From contig UROC01000012.1 of assembly GCA_900549345.1 (NCBI GenBank), forward strand, positions 1 to 33,940: a stretch of DNA of 33,940 nucleotides, in the 5' to 3' direction. A model generated the notes under the pieces. It was given only the letters and a program-made list of their open reading frames with translations, searched no databases and was not told the origin of the DNA. The translations under genes and the position numbers were made by a program. This document shows, piece by piece, positions 7,527 through 14,727 of the stretch. Within the stretch, counting starts at the first letter, position 1. The number at the start of each line of letters is the position of its first letter. Source of the DNA: an uncultured Collinsella sp. GTDB taxonomy: Bacteria; Actinomycetota; Coriobacteriia; Coriobacteriales; Coriobacteriaceae.

Positions 7527-7575
7527 GCAAGAAGTGCGATGTATAGAATCGCGCACATGTGATGGGAGGACACAC

Positions 7576-8637
7576 ATGAAGGAGACCGAGAAGATCGAGA
7601 TCATGCACTTCGACCAGGAGGGCTACCTCGAGGACGGCAGGAACGTCTACGAGGCGGGCAAGAAGATGACCGCGCTGGCCGACCGCGTGCACGAGGAGGG
7701 CTACGACGCCGTCTTCCTGATGGGCGTCGGCGGCACCTGGGACGAGTTCATGCAGCTTGAGTACCTCATGAACAAGTTCGGCGACCGCGACCTCGAGGTC
7801 TACCTGATCCACGCCGCCGAGTGGAACGTCATGGGCCACAAGCGCATGACCGACAAGTCCGTCGTGCTGACCGCCTCCGAGTCCGGCACCACCCCCGAGG
7901 TGCTCGAGGCCATCGGCAAGATGAAGGAGATGGGCGTGCGCGTCTACGCCATGACCAACCCCGAGGGCAAGATCGGCCGGGCCGTGGGCGCCGAGAACTG
8001 CGTCATGATGGCCTCCGACCACGGCGCCGGCGGCTGCGAGAAGGGCTACTACCTCGCCGACTGCTTCGGCCTGCGCCTGCTCAACCGCCGCGGCTGCTTC
8101 CCCAAGTTCGACCTGTTCATCGAGCAGACGAAGGACGTCTGGAAGGACATGCTCGACATCCGCAAGCGCTTCGAGCCGCGCGCCGAGGAGCTCGCGAAGA
8201 AGTACGCGCTGGCCGACTACACCATGTTCATCGGCTCGGGCGCGCTGTGGGGCGAGACCATCCTGTACTCCATGTGCCTGCTCGAGGAGATGCAGTGGAA
8301 GCGCATCCGCCACATCACCTCGCACGACTTCTTCCACGGCACGCTCGAGCTGCTCGAGCCCGGCGTCCCGGTGTTCCTGTTCATGGGCGAGGACGAGTGC
8401 CGCGCCCTCGACGAGCGCGTCCGCGCCTTCCTCACCAGCGGCGTGACCGGCGACGAGGACTACGTCATCATCGACACCGCCGAGTACGCGATCCCGGGCC
8501 TGGACGACGACTTCCGCGTCATCGTGTCCCCCTGGATCCTGTCCGTGCTGACCACCGACCGCCTCTCGCGCAACTACGAGCTGGTCACCAAGCACAACCT
8601 CAAGTACCGCCGCTACTACCACCAGTTCGACTACTAA
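7576..8637 (+). CDS. SIS-domain sugar-amine 6-phosphate deglycase, FrlB/FraB-like (copy 2)
   Basis: This 353-aa enzyme is identical at every base to the gene at 2430-3491, so the same domains and the Glu238/His254 pair apply. What differs is its setting: its own promoter at 7452-7526, a different ribosome site (GGGAGGA at 7564-7570, 5 nt before ATG), and a strong terminator at 8691. It is therefore transcribed as a single gene, while copy 1 leads the EIIA-EIIB transcript. Salmonella gfr loci carry two different deglycases for two glycated lysines; here the two products are the same, so gene dosage or differential timing is the simpler explanation. Confidence 0.85.
   Translation: MKETEKIEIMHFDQEGYLEDGRNVYEAGKKMTALADRVHEEGYDAVFLMGVGGTWDEFMQLEYLMNKFGDRDLEVYLIHAAEWNVMGHKRMTDKSVVLTASESGTTPEVLEAIGKMKEMGVRVYAMTNPEGKIGRAVGAENCVMMASDHGAGGCEKGYYLADCFGLRLLNRRGCFPKFDLFIEQTKDVWKDMLDIRKRFEPRAEELAKKYALADYTMFIGSGALWGETILYSMCLLEEMQWKRIRHITSHDFFHGTLELLEPGVPVFLFMGEDECRALDERVRAFLTSGVTGDEDYVIIDTAEYAIPGLDDDFRVIVSPWILSVLTTDRLSRNYELVTKHNLKYRRYYHQFDY
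7576..8637 (+). repeat. long direct repeat, copy 2 of 2 (1,062 bp)
   Basis: Second copy of the perfect repeat that starts at 2430. Homologous recombination between the copies would remove or amplify a 5,146-bp unit holding EIIA, EIIB, EIIC, EIID, the epimerase and one deglycase. Confidence 0.95.
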
Positions 8638-8690
8638 GAGCTGGTCGCAGGTCCGATATCTTGGCTGGTTGATATCTCGACCCTACACAA

Positions 8691-8721
8691 GGGCGTCCGC
8701 ATTTGCGCGGGCGCCCTTTTT
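8691..8721 (+). terminator. intrinsic terminator after deglycase copy 2
   Basis: GGGCGTCCGC (8691-8700) pairs with GCGGGCGCCC (8707-8716) with one G-U, followed by five T. It closes the PTS island. Confidence 0.88.
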
Positions 8722-8750
8722 GCGTTGCTGTCGGCGCAGGGTGTCTTCGG

Positions 8751-8798
8751 CGGAAAGTTCATCCCGGACTTGTGGCTCGGAGTGGGATGTGCTTTCCG
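8751..8798 (+). other. imperfect inverted repeat upstream of the his genes
   Basis: A 15-nt arm CGGAAAGTTCATCCC (8751-8765) mirrors GGGATGTGCTTTCCG (8784-8798) with two mismatches and an 18-nt spacer. It lies well before the likely his promoter and could be an operator or a decayed hairpin. I see no gene in 8722-8983. Confidence 0.35.
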
Positions 8799-8904
8799 AC
8801 TGGGCTGGGGGAATTGCCAGATTAAGCCGAGGGCCCGCCCCTATGTTTCTAAATGAATACGCTGTGAGCCGAGGAAGACGATTTTCCCCGCAAGCACTCT
8901 AGTA

Positions 8905-8947
8905 TGCTAAAGTACCCAGAAGACCGGCGGAGCTATGCCGGTCTTCT
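8905..8947 (+). promoter_or_regulatory. putative his promoter with a 5'-terminal hairpin
   Basis: TG-C-TAAAGT (8905-8913) is an extended -10. A perfect 11-bp stem, AGAAGACCGGC (8918-8928) with GCCGGTCTTCT (8937-8947), begins right where transcription should start, so the his mRNA would carry a hairpin at its 5' end. No T-run, His-rich leader peptide or T-box consensus is visible. The hairpin may act as an operator or an mRNA stabiliser. Confidence 0.45.
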
Positions 8948-8983
8948 GTTCTATATGAAACACAGCATGAGGAGGCTCACCAG

Positions 8984-10699
8984 ATGACGGCCACACCGTG
9001 GGGATTCCGGGACATATTGCCCGAGGAGGCTCAGGCACGCGAGGAGATCGCATGTACGGTGAAGGGCTGCTTTAGGGAGCATCATTACCTGCCGGTTGAG
9101 ACGCCGCTGCTCGAGGACAAGGGTTCGCTCGAGGAAGGTGGCCGCATTGCGGACACGCCGTTTAAGCTCTTTGACGATGATGGGCGTTTGCTGGTGGTCC
9201 GTCCCGACAACACGTTGCCGATCGTGCGCTTGGTTTCGACCCGCATGCGCGCGGCCGACCTGCCCCTGCGCCTGCGCTACGAGGCGCCGGTGGTTCGCGA
9301 GTGCCAGCGCAATGCCGGCGGCTCGCGTCAGTTTACGCAGCTGGGCTTTGAGCTCATCGGTGCGGGCGACGCCGCGGGCGATGTCGAGATTGTCTCGCTG
9401 GTAGCCGAGGCCGTGCGCAAGCTGGCGTTGCCCGATGCGCGCATTATCGCAGGTAGCGTGCGTCCTTTTAAGGAGCTGCTCGCGGCGTGCGAGGATCGCG
9501 AGCTGGCTGCCGAGGCCCTGCGCTGCGTGCACGCCAATGACTTTGTGGGCCTCGATGCCCGCGTGGCGGCAAGCGCCGAGCCCGAGGCCGTCAAGGCCGC
9601 CATTAGCGAGCTGCCGCGCTTGCACGGCGGTGCCGAGATACTCGACCGTGTGGATGCGCTGCTGGAAGCTGCCGGTATCGTCGCGCCGCTGACGCGCGAG
9701 CTGCGTGCCCTGGTCGAGTGCCTGGCTCCCGAGGACGCCCAGGTGCTGTCCTTCGACTTCTCCATCATGAACTCTTTTTATTACTACACGGGTCTGGTCT
9801 TTAAGGCCTATGCCGGTGGCCTGCCCGATCCGGTGGGTTCGGGCGGTCGCTATGACTCCATCTTTACCGGCGCATTTGGCGACGGTATCGAGGTGCCGGC
9901 GGCGGGCTTCGCCTTTTCGCTCGAGCGCCTGGAGGCCGCGCGCACTTCGGCCGAGGACGCTGCTTCCGACGGCGATCACGCCGTGGGCCGTGGCACCGAG
10001 GGCCCGCTGCGCATCGCCGTGCCCAAGGGCTCGCTCAAGGCCGACACACTCGACGTGCTCGAGGATGCAGGCTTGGACGTCTCTGAGTTGCGCGACCCCG
10101 GCCGTCACCTAATCGTGCGCGGTCGCGACATGCGTGCTGGTAAGGGCGCGGTCGGCGATATCGAGTTTGTCATCGTGCGCCCCAGCGATGCGCCCGCTTT
10201 TGTGGGCTGCGGTGGGGCCGATTGCGGCATCTGCGGCTGGGATTCGCTTATCGAGGCCGACCTCAACCTGCTGCAGCTGGTCGATTTGGGTTACGGCCTG
10301 TGCACCTTTATTGAGGCTGAGCCCGCTTGGCGCGCCGGTCAGGCCGAGCGCAACTATGCCCGCCGCGGTTCGCTTCGCGTGGCAACCAAGTACCCGCGCA
10401 TCGCGAGTGCCTGGTATGCCGAGCGCGGCGTGAACGCCGACATTGTTTCACTGCACGGCAACATCGAGCTGGGACCCATCGTCGGTATGACCGATCGCAT
10501 CGTGGATATCACCGCCACGGGCGCCACGCTGCACGACAACGACCTGGTCATCACCGGCCGCATTATGGACTGCACGGCCCGCTTCTTCGTCAACCCGGGT
10601 GCCGCGCGCCTGGATCCGCGCGTTCGCAACCTGGCCGATCGCCTGGCGGCTGCCGTGAAGGACAAGCATTTTGAGCCCGTCGCGGGCTCGGCACAATAG
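8984..10699 (+). CDS. hisZG: HisZ-HisG fusion, ATP phosphoribosyltransferase
   Basis: A 571-aa protein joining two usually separate subunits. Residues 1-about 325 are HisZ, the class-II histidyl-tRNA-synthetase-like regulatory subunit (GFRDILPEEA, RPDNTLPIVRLVSTR, and the GSGGRYDS motif near 286). Residues 342-about 560 are short-form HisG (LRIAVPKGSLK start, then RVATKYPRIA and HGNIELGPIVGMTDRIVDIT). HisG catalyses the first step of histidine synthesis, ATP + PRPP to phosphoribosyl-ATP, and short HisG needs HisZ for activity and histidine feedback. The linker (about 326-341) is acidic and Gly-rich. The loop CGGADCGICGWD, with three Cys, is unusual. ATG 8984 follows GAGGAGG. No stop or frameshift separates the halves. 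Confidence 0.93.
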   Translation: MTATPWGFRDILPEEAQAREEIACTVKGCFREHHYLPVETPLLEDKGSLEEGGRIADTPFKLFDDDGRLLVVRPDNTLPIVRLVSTRMRAADLPLRLRYEAPVVRECQRNAGGSRQFTQLGFELIGAGDAAGDVEIVSLVAEAVRKLALPDARIIAGSVRPFKELLAACEDRELAAEALRCVHANDFVGLDARVAASAEPEAVKAAISELPRLHGGAEILDRVDALLEAAGIVAPLTRELRALVECLAPEDAQVLSFDFSIMNSFYYYTGLVFKAYAGGLPDPVGSGGRYDSIFTGAFGDGIEVPAAGFAFSLERLEAARTSAEDAASDGDHAVGRGTEGPLRIAVPKGSLKADTLDVLEDAGLDVSELRDPGRHLIVRGRDMRAGKGAVGDIEFVIVRPSDAPAFVGCGGADCGICGWDSLIEADLNLLQLVDLGYGLCTFIEAEPAWRAGQAERNYARRGSLRVATKYPRIASAWYAERGVNADIVSLHGNIELGPIVGMTDRIVDITATGATLHDNDLVITGRIMDCTARFFVNPGAARLDPRVRNLADRLAAAVKDKHFEPVAGSAQ

Positions 10700-10726
10700 C
10701 GCGAGCACGCACGGGCGCCCCAACGT

Positions 10727-10771
10727 CCGGGCGGCGGGCCGACTGACGCCGCCGCCCGGTCTCTCGTTTTT
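10727..10771 (+). terminator. terminator-like hairpin between hisZG and hisD
   Basis: CCGGGCGGCGG (10727-10737) pairs perfectly with CCGCCGCCCGG (10749-10759) across an 11-nt loop; TTTTT follows 7 nt later. The gap between stem and T-run makes it a partial terminator or attenuator inside the his cluster. Confidence 0.55.
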
Positions 10772-10804
10772 CGAACAAAACCTCGACCGATAGGGGATAC
10801 CGAT

Positions 10805-12241
10805 ATGAAGACTATCAAGCTTGCTCCCGGTGAGCGCCTCGCTACCAACCAGCTCAACCGCAAGGGCGTGCTGCCGCAAAACATCGTCGACGCCGCTCGC
10901 GATGTCGTGGCCAACGTGCGTGCCAACGGCGATGCCGCGGTGCGCGATTACTGCCAGCGTTTTGACGGTGTTGAGCTGCAGAGCTTCCGTCTGCCGCAGG
11001 AGCAGATCGATGCCGCGCTCGAAGGCCTCGATCCGGCCTTTGTCGCCGCGCTCGAAAAGGCTGCGCGCCAGATTCGCGAGTTCCACCAGCGCGAGGTCGA
11101 GCAGAGCTGGTTTACCACGCGCCCGGATGGCACGATGCTCGGCGTCAAGGTGACCCCGCTCGCGGCGGCCGGCATCTACGTGCCGGGCGGTCGCGCGCAG
11201 TATCCCTCCACCGTGCTCATGAATGCCATTCCCGCCAAGGTCGCCGGCGTCAAGCGCGTGGTCATGGTGCCCCCGCCGCAAAAAGACGGCCTGATCAGCC
11301 CTTACACGCTTGCCGCGGCAAAGCTCGGCGGCGTGGACGAAATCTATATGGTGGGCGGCGCTCAGGCCGTGGCCGCGCTGGCGTACGGTACCGAGACCAT
11401 TCCGCGTGTCGATAAAATCACCGGCCCGGGCAACGCCTTTGTCGCTGCGGCCAAGCAGATTGTTTCGGGCGATGTGGGCATCGACATGGTCGCCGGCCCC
11501 TCCGAGGTCTGCGTGCTGGCCGATGCTACGGCCAAGCCCATGGTGGTTGCGGCCGACCTGATGGCCCAAGCCGAGCACGATCCGCTGGCGGCCTGCTATC
11601 TCGTGACCTGCGACGAGCAGTTTGCGCGCGAGGTCGAGGCGGGTATCAACATTCTGGTGGCGCAGTCCCCACGCGCCGAGATCACGCGCGCCTCGCTCGA
11701 TAACGAGGGCACCATCGTGGTTGCCGCCGACATGGCTGCCGCCGTCGAGGCTGTGAACACCGTGGCACCCGAACACCTTGAGCTGCACTGCAAGGACGCA
11801 ATGGGCCTGCTTGGCGGCATTCGTAACGCCGGCGCCATCTTTGTGGGCGCTTGGAGCTCCGAGCCGCTTGGCGATTATGTTGCCGGCCCCAACCACACGC
11901 TGCCGACCGGCGGCACGGCCATGTTCTACAACCCGCTTTCGGTCGAAGAGTTCGTTAAGCGCTCGAGCGTCATTTGCTATACGCCCGAGGGCCTGCTCTC
12001 CGACGCTCCCGCTACGCAGCGCCTGGCCGAGGCCGAGGGCCTGTGGGCGCACGCGCTTTCCGCCGCTCTGCGTCGTCGTGTGCTGGAGCAGGGCGAGGAT
12101 GCCGTGAGTGGCGAGTCGCTGGCTGCGGCCGACCTGACCAAGGTCGCCTGGCCGGGCGACGCCGTGGCGACGGTTGCCGAGGGCGTGGACCTGGCGGCTG
12201 CAGGCGCGGATGGCGCCGGTGCGACCGGCGGGGAGGCCTAA
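10805..12241 (+). CDS. hisD: histidinol dehydrogenase
   Basis: A 478-aa NAD- and zinc-dependent enzyme that oxidises histidinol to histidine in the last two steps. Family landmarks are YVPGGRAQYPSTVLM, GPGNAFVAAAKQ, AGPSEVCVLAD, MAQAEHDPLA (zinc ligand and base region) and NHTLPTGGTA. It is about 45 residues longer than typical HisD; the extra part is an Ala/Gly-rich C-terminal tail ending AGADGAGATGGEA with no recognisable domain. ATG 10805 follows a GGGGATACCGAT leader. hisC starts 1 bp after the stop, so the two are coupled. Confidence 0.96.
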   Translation: MKTIKLAPGERLATNQLNRKGVLPQNIVDAARDVVANVRANGDAAVRDYCQRFDGVELQSFRLPQEQIDAALEGLDPAFVAALEKAARQIREFHQREVEQSWFTTRPDGTMLGVKVTPLAAAGIYVPGGRAQYPSTVLMNAIPAKVAGVKRVVMVPPPQKDGLISPYTLAAAKLGGVDEIYMVGGAQAVAALAYGTETIPRVDKITGPGNAFVAAAKQIVSGDVGIDMVAGPSEVCVLADATAKPMVVAADLMAQAEHDPLAACYLVTCDEQFAREVEAGINILVAQSPRAEITRASLDNEGTIVVAADMAAAVEAVNTVAPEHLELHCKDAMGLLGGIRNAGAIFVGAWSSEPLGDYVAGPNHTLPTGGTAMFYNPLSVEEFVKRSSVICYTPEGLLSDAPATQRLAEAEGLWAHALSAALRRRVLEQGEDAVSGESLAAADLTKVAWPGDAVATVAEGVDLAAAGADGAGATGGEA

Positions 12242-12242
12242 T

Positions 12243-13358
12243 ATGGCCGAGCTGACGCCCCGCATGAAGGAGCTTGTCCAGCCTTACCTGGCCGGTATTG
12301 AGCCCTACGATCCTAACTTTACGCCCACGCGCATCAATCTTTCGGCCAACGAGAACACCTATCCCGTGCCCGCCGGCGTGCGCGAGGCGGTTGATGCGAC
12401 CCTGGCTGCCATGCCGCTCAACCGCTATCCCGATCCCATGTCCAACGACCTGCGCGACGAGCTTGCTGCCTGGCATGGCGTGACGCGCGAGAATATCTGC
12501 GTGGGCAACGGCGGTGACGAGCTGCTCTATAACTGCCTGCTGGCGTTTGGCGGCGCGGGGAGGACCCTGCTCAACTGCCCGCCGTGCTTTAGCGAGTATG
12601 CGTTCTTTGCGTCTCTGTGCCAGACCGAGGTGCGCGACGTGTGGCGCGACCCGGCGACCTTTGAGCTCGACCAGGCAGCCGTGCTTGCGGCGGCACCCGA
12701 GTGCAACCTGGCCATCGTGACCTCGCCCAATAACCCCACGGGCGACGTGGCACCGCTCGACTTTGTCGCGGCGCTGTGCGATGCGTGCCCCGGCATGGTC
12801 ATGGTCGACGAGGCCTACGTTGAGTTTGCCGACGATTCGTTTGGCGCGGCCACCACGGCGCAGGGGCTTATCGCCGAGCATCCCAACCTGGTGATTCTGC
12901 ACACGCTGTCCAAGGCGTTTGGCGCCGCCGGCACGCGTCTTGGTTACGTGATTGCGGCACCCGAGGTCATCGGCGTGTTTGCGGCGATTCGCCAGATCTA
13001 TTCGGTCAATGTGCTGAGCCGGGCCGCGGCGCTTGCCTGCGTGCGTGCCCGCGATGCGTACGCGCCCGTGGTGGCGCAGGTTACATCCGAGCGCGAGCGC
13101 GAGTTGTGCGCCCTGCGCGCAATGGCTGCCGAGGGCATGCCCGTGGAGGCATGGCCGAGCGCGGCGAATTTTGTGCTCGTGCGCACGCCGCATGCCACGC
13201 GCGTGCGCGAGCGTCTGCGCGACGAGTATTCAATTTTGGTGCGCGACTTTAGCTACGCGCCGGGGCTCGCGGACTGCCTGCGCATTACCGTGGGCACCCC
13301 GCGGGAAAACGACGAGGTGCTGGCCGCGTTTGCCGCGCTGGCGAAGGAGGAGATGTAG
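12243..13358 (+). CDS. hisC: histidinol-phosphate aminotransferase
   Basis: A 371-aa fold-type I PLP aminotransferase that converts imidazole acetol phosphate and glutamate to histidinol phosphate. Visible signatures are NENTYPVP, NGGDELL, SPNNPTG (about 161-167), MVDEAYVEF (Asp189 for the PLP ring nitrogen) and HTLSKAFGAAGTRLGY with the PLP lysine Lys224. ATG 12243 is chosen because GGGGAGG ends the preceding gene 6 bp upstream; frames open further upstream belong to hisD sequence. The stop TAG abuts the hisB ATG. Confidence 0.95.
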   Translation: MAELTPRMKELVQPYLAGIEPYDPNFTPTRINLSANENTYPVPAGVREAVDATLAAMPLNRYPDPMSNDLRDELAAWHGVTRENICVGNGGDELLYNCLLAFGGAGRTLLNCPPCFSEYAFFASLCQTEVRDVWRDPATFELDQAAVLAAAPECNLAIVTSPNNPTGDVAPLDFVAALCDACPGMVMVDEAYVEFADDSFGAATTAQGLIAEHPNLVILHTLSKAFGAAGTRLGYVIAAPEVIGVFAAIRQIYSVNVLSRAAALACVRARDAYAPVVAQVTSERERELCALRAMAAEGMPVEAWPSAANFVLVRTPHATRVRERLRDEYSILVRDFSYAPGLADCLRITVGTPRENDEVLAAFAALAKEEM

Positions 13359-13946
13359 ATGGACCGCTATGCCGAGGTGACCCGCAAGACGGGCGAGACC
13401 GACATTGTCGTCAAGCTCGACCTGGATGGATCCGGTGTGTGCGATATCTCGACCGGCGTACCGTTTTTCGACCACATGCTCAACGCTTTTGGCCGCCATG
13501 GCCTGTTCGATCTGACGGTGCATGCGGTGGGCGACGTCGAGGTCGACGCGCACCACACCGTTGAGGACACGGGCATTGTGCTGGGCGAGGCGTTTTGCCA
13601 GGCTCTGGGCGACAAGGCGGGCATTACGCGCTTTGCCGACGCGGCGATCGCCATGGACGAGACACTCGTGATGGCCGCCGTGGATATCTCGGGTCGCGGG
13701 CAGGCCTATTGCGAGCTGCCCGTGCCGACCGAGCGCGTGGGCAGCTTTGATACCGAGCTGGCCGTCGAGTTCTTCCATGCCTTTGCGCGCGATGCCAAGC
13801 TCACGCTGCATGTGCGCGAGCTGGCGGGCGGCAACTCGCATCACATTATCGAGGCCGCCTTTAAGGCCGTGGGCCGCACGATGCGCCACGCCTGCGAGCT
13901 CGATCCCCGCGTGCAGGGCATCCCCAGCACCAAGGGCTCGCTGTAA
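13359..13946 (+). CDS. hisB: imidazoleglycerol-phosphate dehydratase
   Basis: A 195-aa manganese enzyme that dehydrates IGP to imidazole acetol phosphate. It is the monofunctional form; the N-terminal phosphatase of the enterobacterial HisB is absent and its job falls to the PHP phosphatase at 16977. The two metal motifs DAHHTVEDTGIVLG (about 65-78) and NSHHIIEAAFKA (about 158-169) are intact. ATG directly follows the hisC stop, with GAAGGAGGAG just upstream. A strong hairpin follows. Confidence 0.96.
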   Translation: MDRYAEVTRKTGETDIVVKLDLDGSGVCDISTGVPFFDHMLNAFGRHGLFDLTVHAVGDVEVDAHHTVEDTGIVLGEAFCQALGDKAGITRFADAAIAMDETLVMAAVDISGRGQAYCELPVPTERVGSFDTELAVEFFHAFARDAKLTLHVRELAGGNSHHIIEAAFKAVGRTMRHACELDPRVQGIPSTKGSL

Positions 13947-13959
13947 CCGTCACAAGGGT

Positions 13960-14000
13960 AAAACCACCACGAAGATGCCTGTCCTCTTTGTGGTGGTTTT
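13960..14000. terminator. strong bidirectional terminator hairpin between hisB and hisH
   Basis: A 16-bp stem (13960-13975 with 13985-14000, one G-U pair) has a 9-nt loop, an AAAA tract at the 5' foot and TTTT at the 3' foot. It begins 14 bp after the hisB stop. The stem runs up to 26 bp before the hisH start, in the middle of an otherwise tightly packed operon. Confidence 0.75.
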
Positions 14001-14025
14001 GGATGATGAGAAGTGGAGGGGTCGC

Positions 14026-14727
14026 GTGGGCGAACCGAAGATCGTGGTGGTCGACTACCACAAGGGCAACTTGTCGAGCGTCGTGCGCGGGCTTGCGCGC
14101 GCCGGTGCCGCTGCCTGCACATCGGACGATCCGGAGCAGATTCGCAACGCCGACGGCCTGGTCATCCCGGGCGTGGGCGCGTTCTATGACGCGATCGCCT
14201 TTATGCGCCAGAGCGGCGAGGAGGCGGCCGTGCTTGACGCCGTTGCCGCCGGAACTCCTCTGCTCGGCATCTGCCTGGGCCTTCAGCTGTTTTTTGAACG
14301 CGGCGACGAGGGCGTGCCGGCGGACGAGGGCGCGGACGCGGACGACGATGCCTCCGAGCAGGCCGGCGGTCCCTGGGTCGATGGCCTGGGCATTATGCGC
14401 GGCTCGTGCACGTGCTTGGAATCGAGTCGCCTGAAGGTGCCGCACGTGGGCTGGGACCAGGTGCACATGACGCCCGCCGGCGCGGCCGATCCGTTGCTCG
14501 CCGGTTTTGCCGAGGGCGCCAACATGTACTTCACCCACAGCTATGCGGTGGCCGACGATGTCGATGCCGCCGATGTTCTGGCGCGCACGCACTACACGCG
14601 GAGCTTCCCGTGCATCGTGCGCCACGGCAACGTGTGGGGCTGCCAGTTCCATCCCGAGAAATCCTCCGCGCTGGGACAGCGCATCCTTAAGAACTTCGTC
14701 AACATCGTCGAGGAGGCCGGCCGATGA
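14026..14727 (+). CDS. hisH: imidazole glycerol phosphate synthase, glutaminase subunit
   Basis: A 233-aa class-I glutamine amidotransferase that supplies ammonia to HisF. The nucleophile is Cys83 in GICLGLQLFF, and the His-Glu pair lies in CQFHPEKS near the C-terminus. The start is GTG 14026 with GGAGG at 14015-14019. An acidic, low-complexity insertion (about 93-116, GDEGVPADEGADADDDASEQ) lies soon after the nucleophile elbow, where most HisH proteins have a short loop. The stop overlaps the hisA ATG by 4 bp (ATGA). Confidence 0.95.
   Translation: MGEPKIVVVDYHKGNLSSVVRGLARAGAAACTSDDPEQIRNADGLVIPGVGAFYDAIAFMRQSGEEAAVLDAVAAGTPLLGICLGLQLFFERGDEGVPADEGADADDDASEQAGGPWVDGLGIMRGSCTCLESSRLKVPHVGWDQVHMTPAGAADPLLAGFAEGANMYFTHSYAVADDVDAADVLARTHYTRSFPCIVRHGNVWGCQFHPEKSSALGQRILKNFVNIVEEAGR

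Noticed and set aside
8656..8677. A palindrome GATATC-N10-GATATC after deglycase copy 2
   Set aside because: Six-base arms, each itself a palindrome, are expected by chance. It lies before the terminator with no promoter nearby.
8722..8983. T-box or histidine leader-peptide attenuator before hisZG
   Set aside because: I looked for the T-box AGGGTGGnACCGCG consensus and for a run of CAC/CAT codons and found neither. Only hairpins are present.
10448..12265. A 605-codon antisense frame across the end of hisZG and hisD
   Set aside because: It is antisense to two unmistakable genes, has low-complexity composition, and starts or ends at no ribosome site or terminator.
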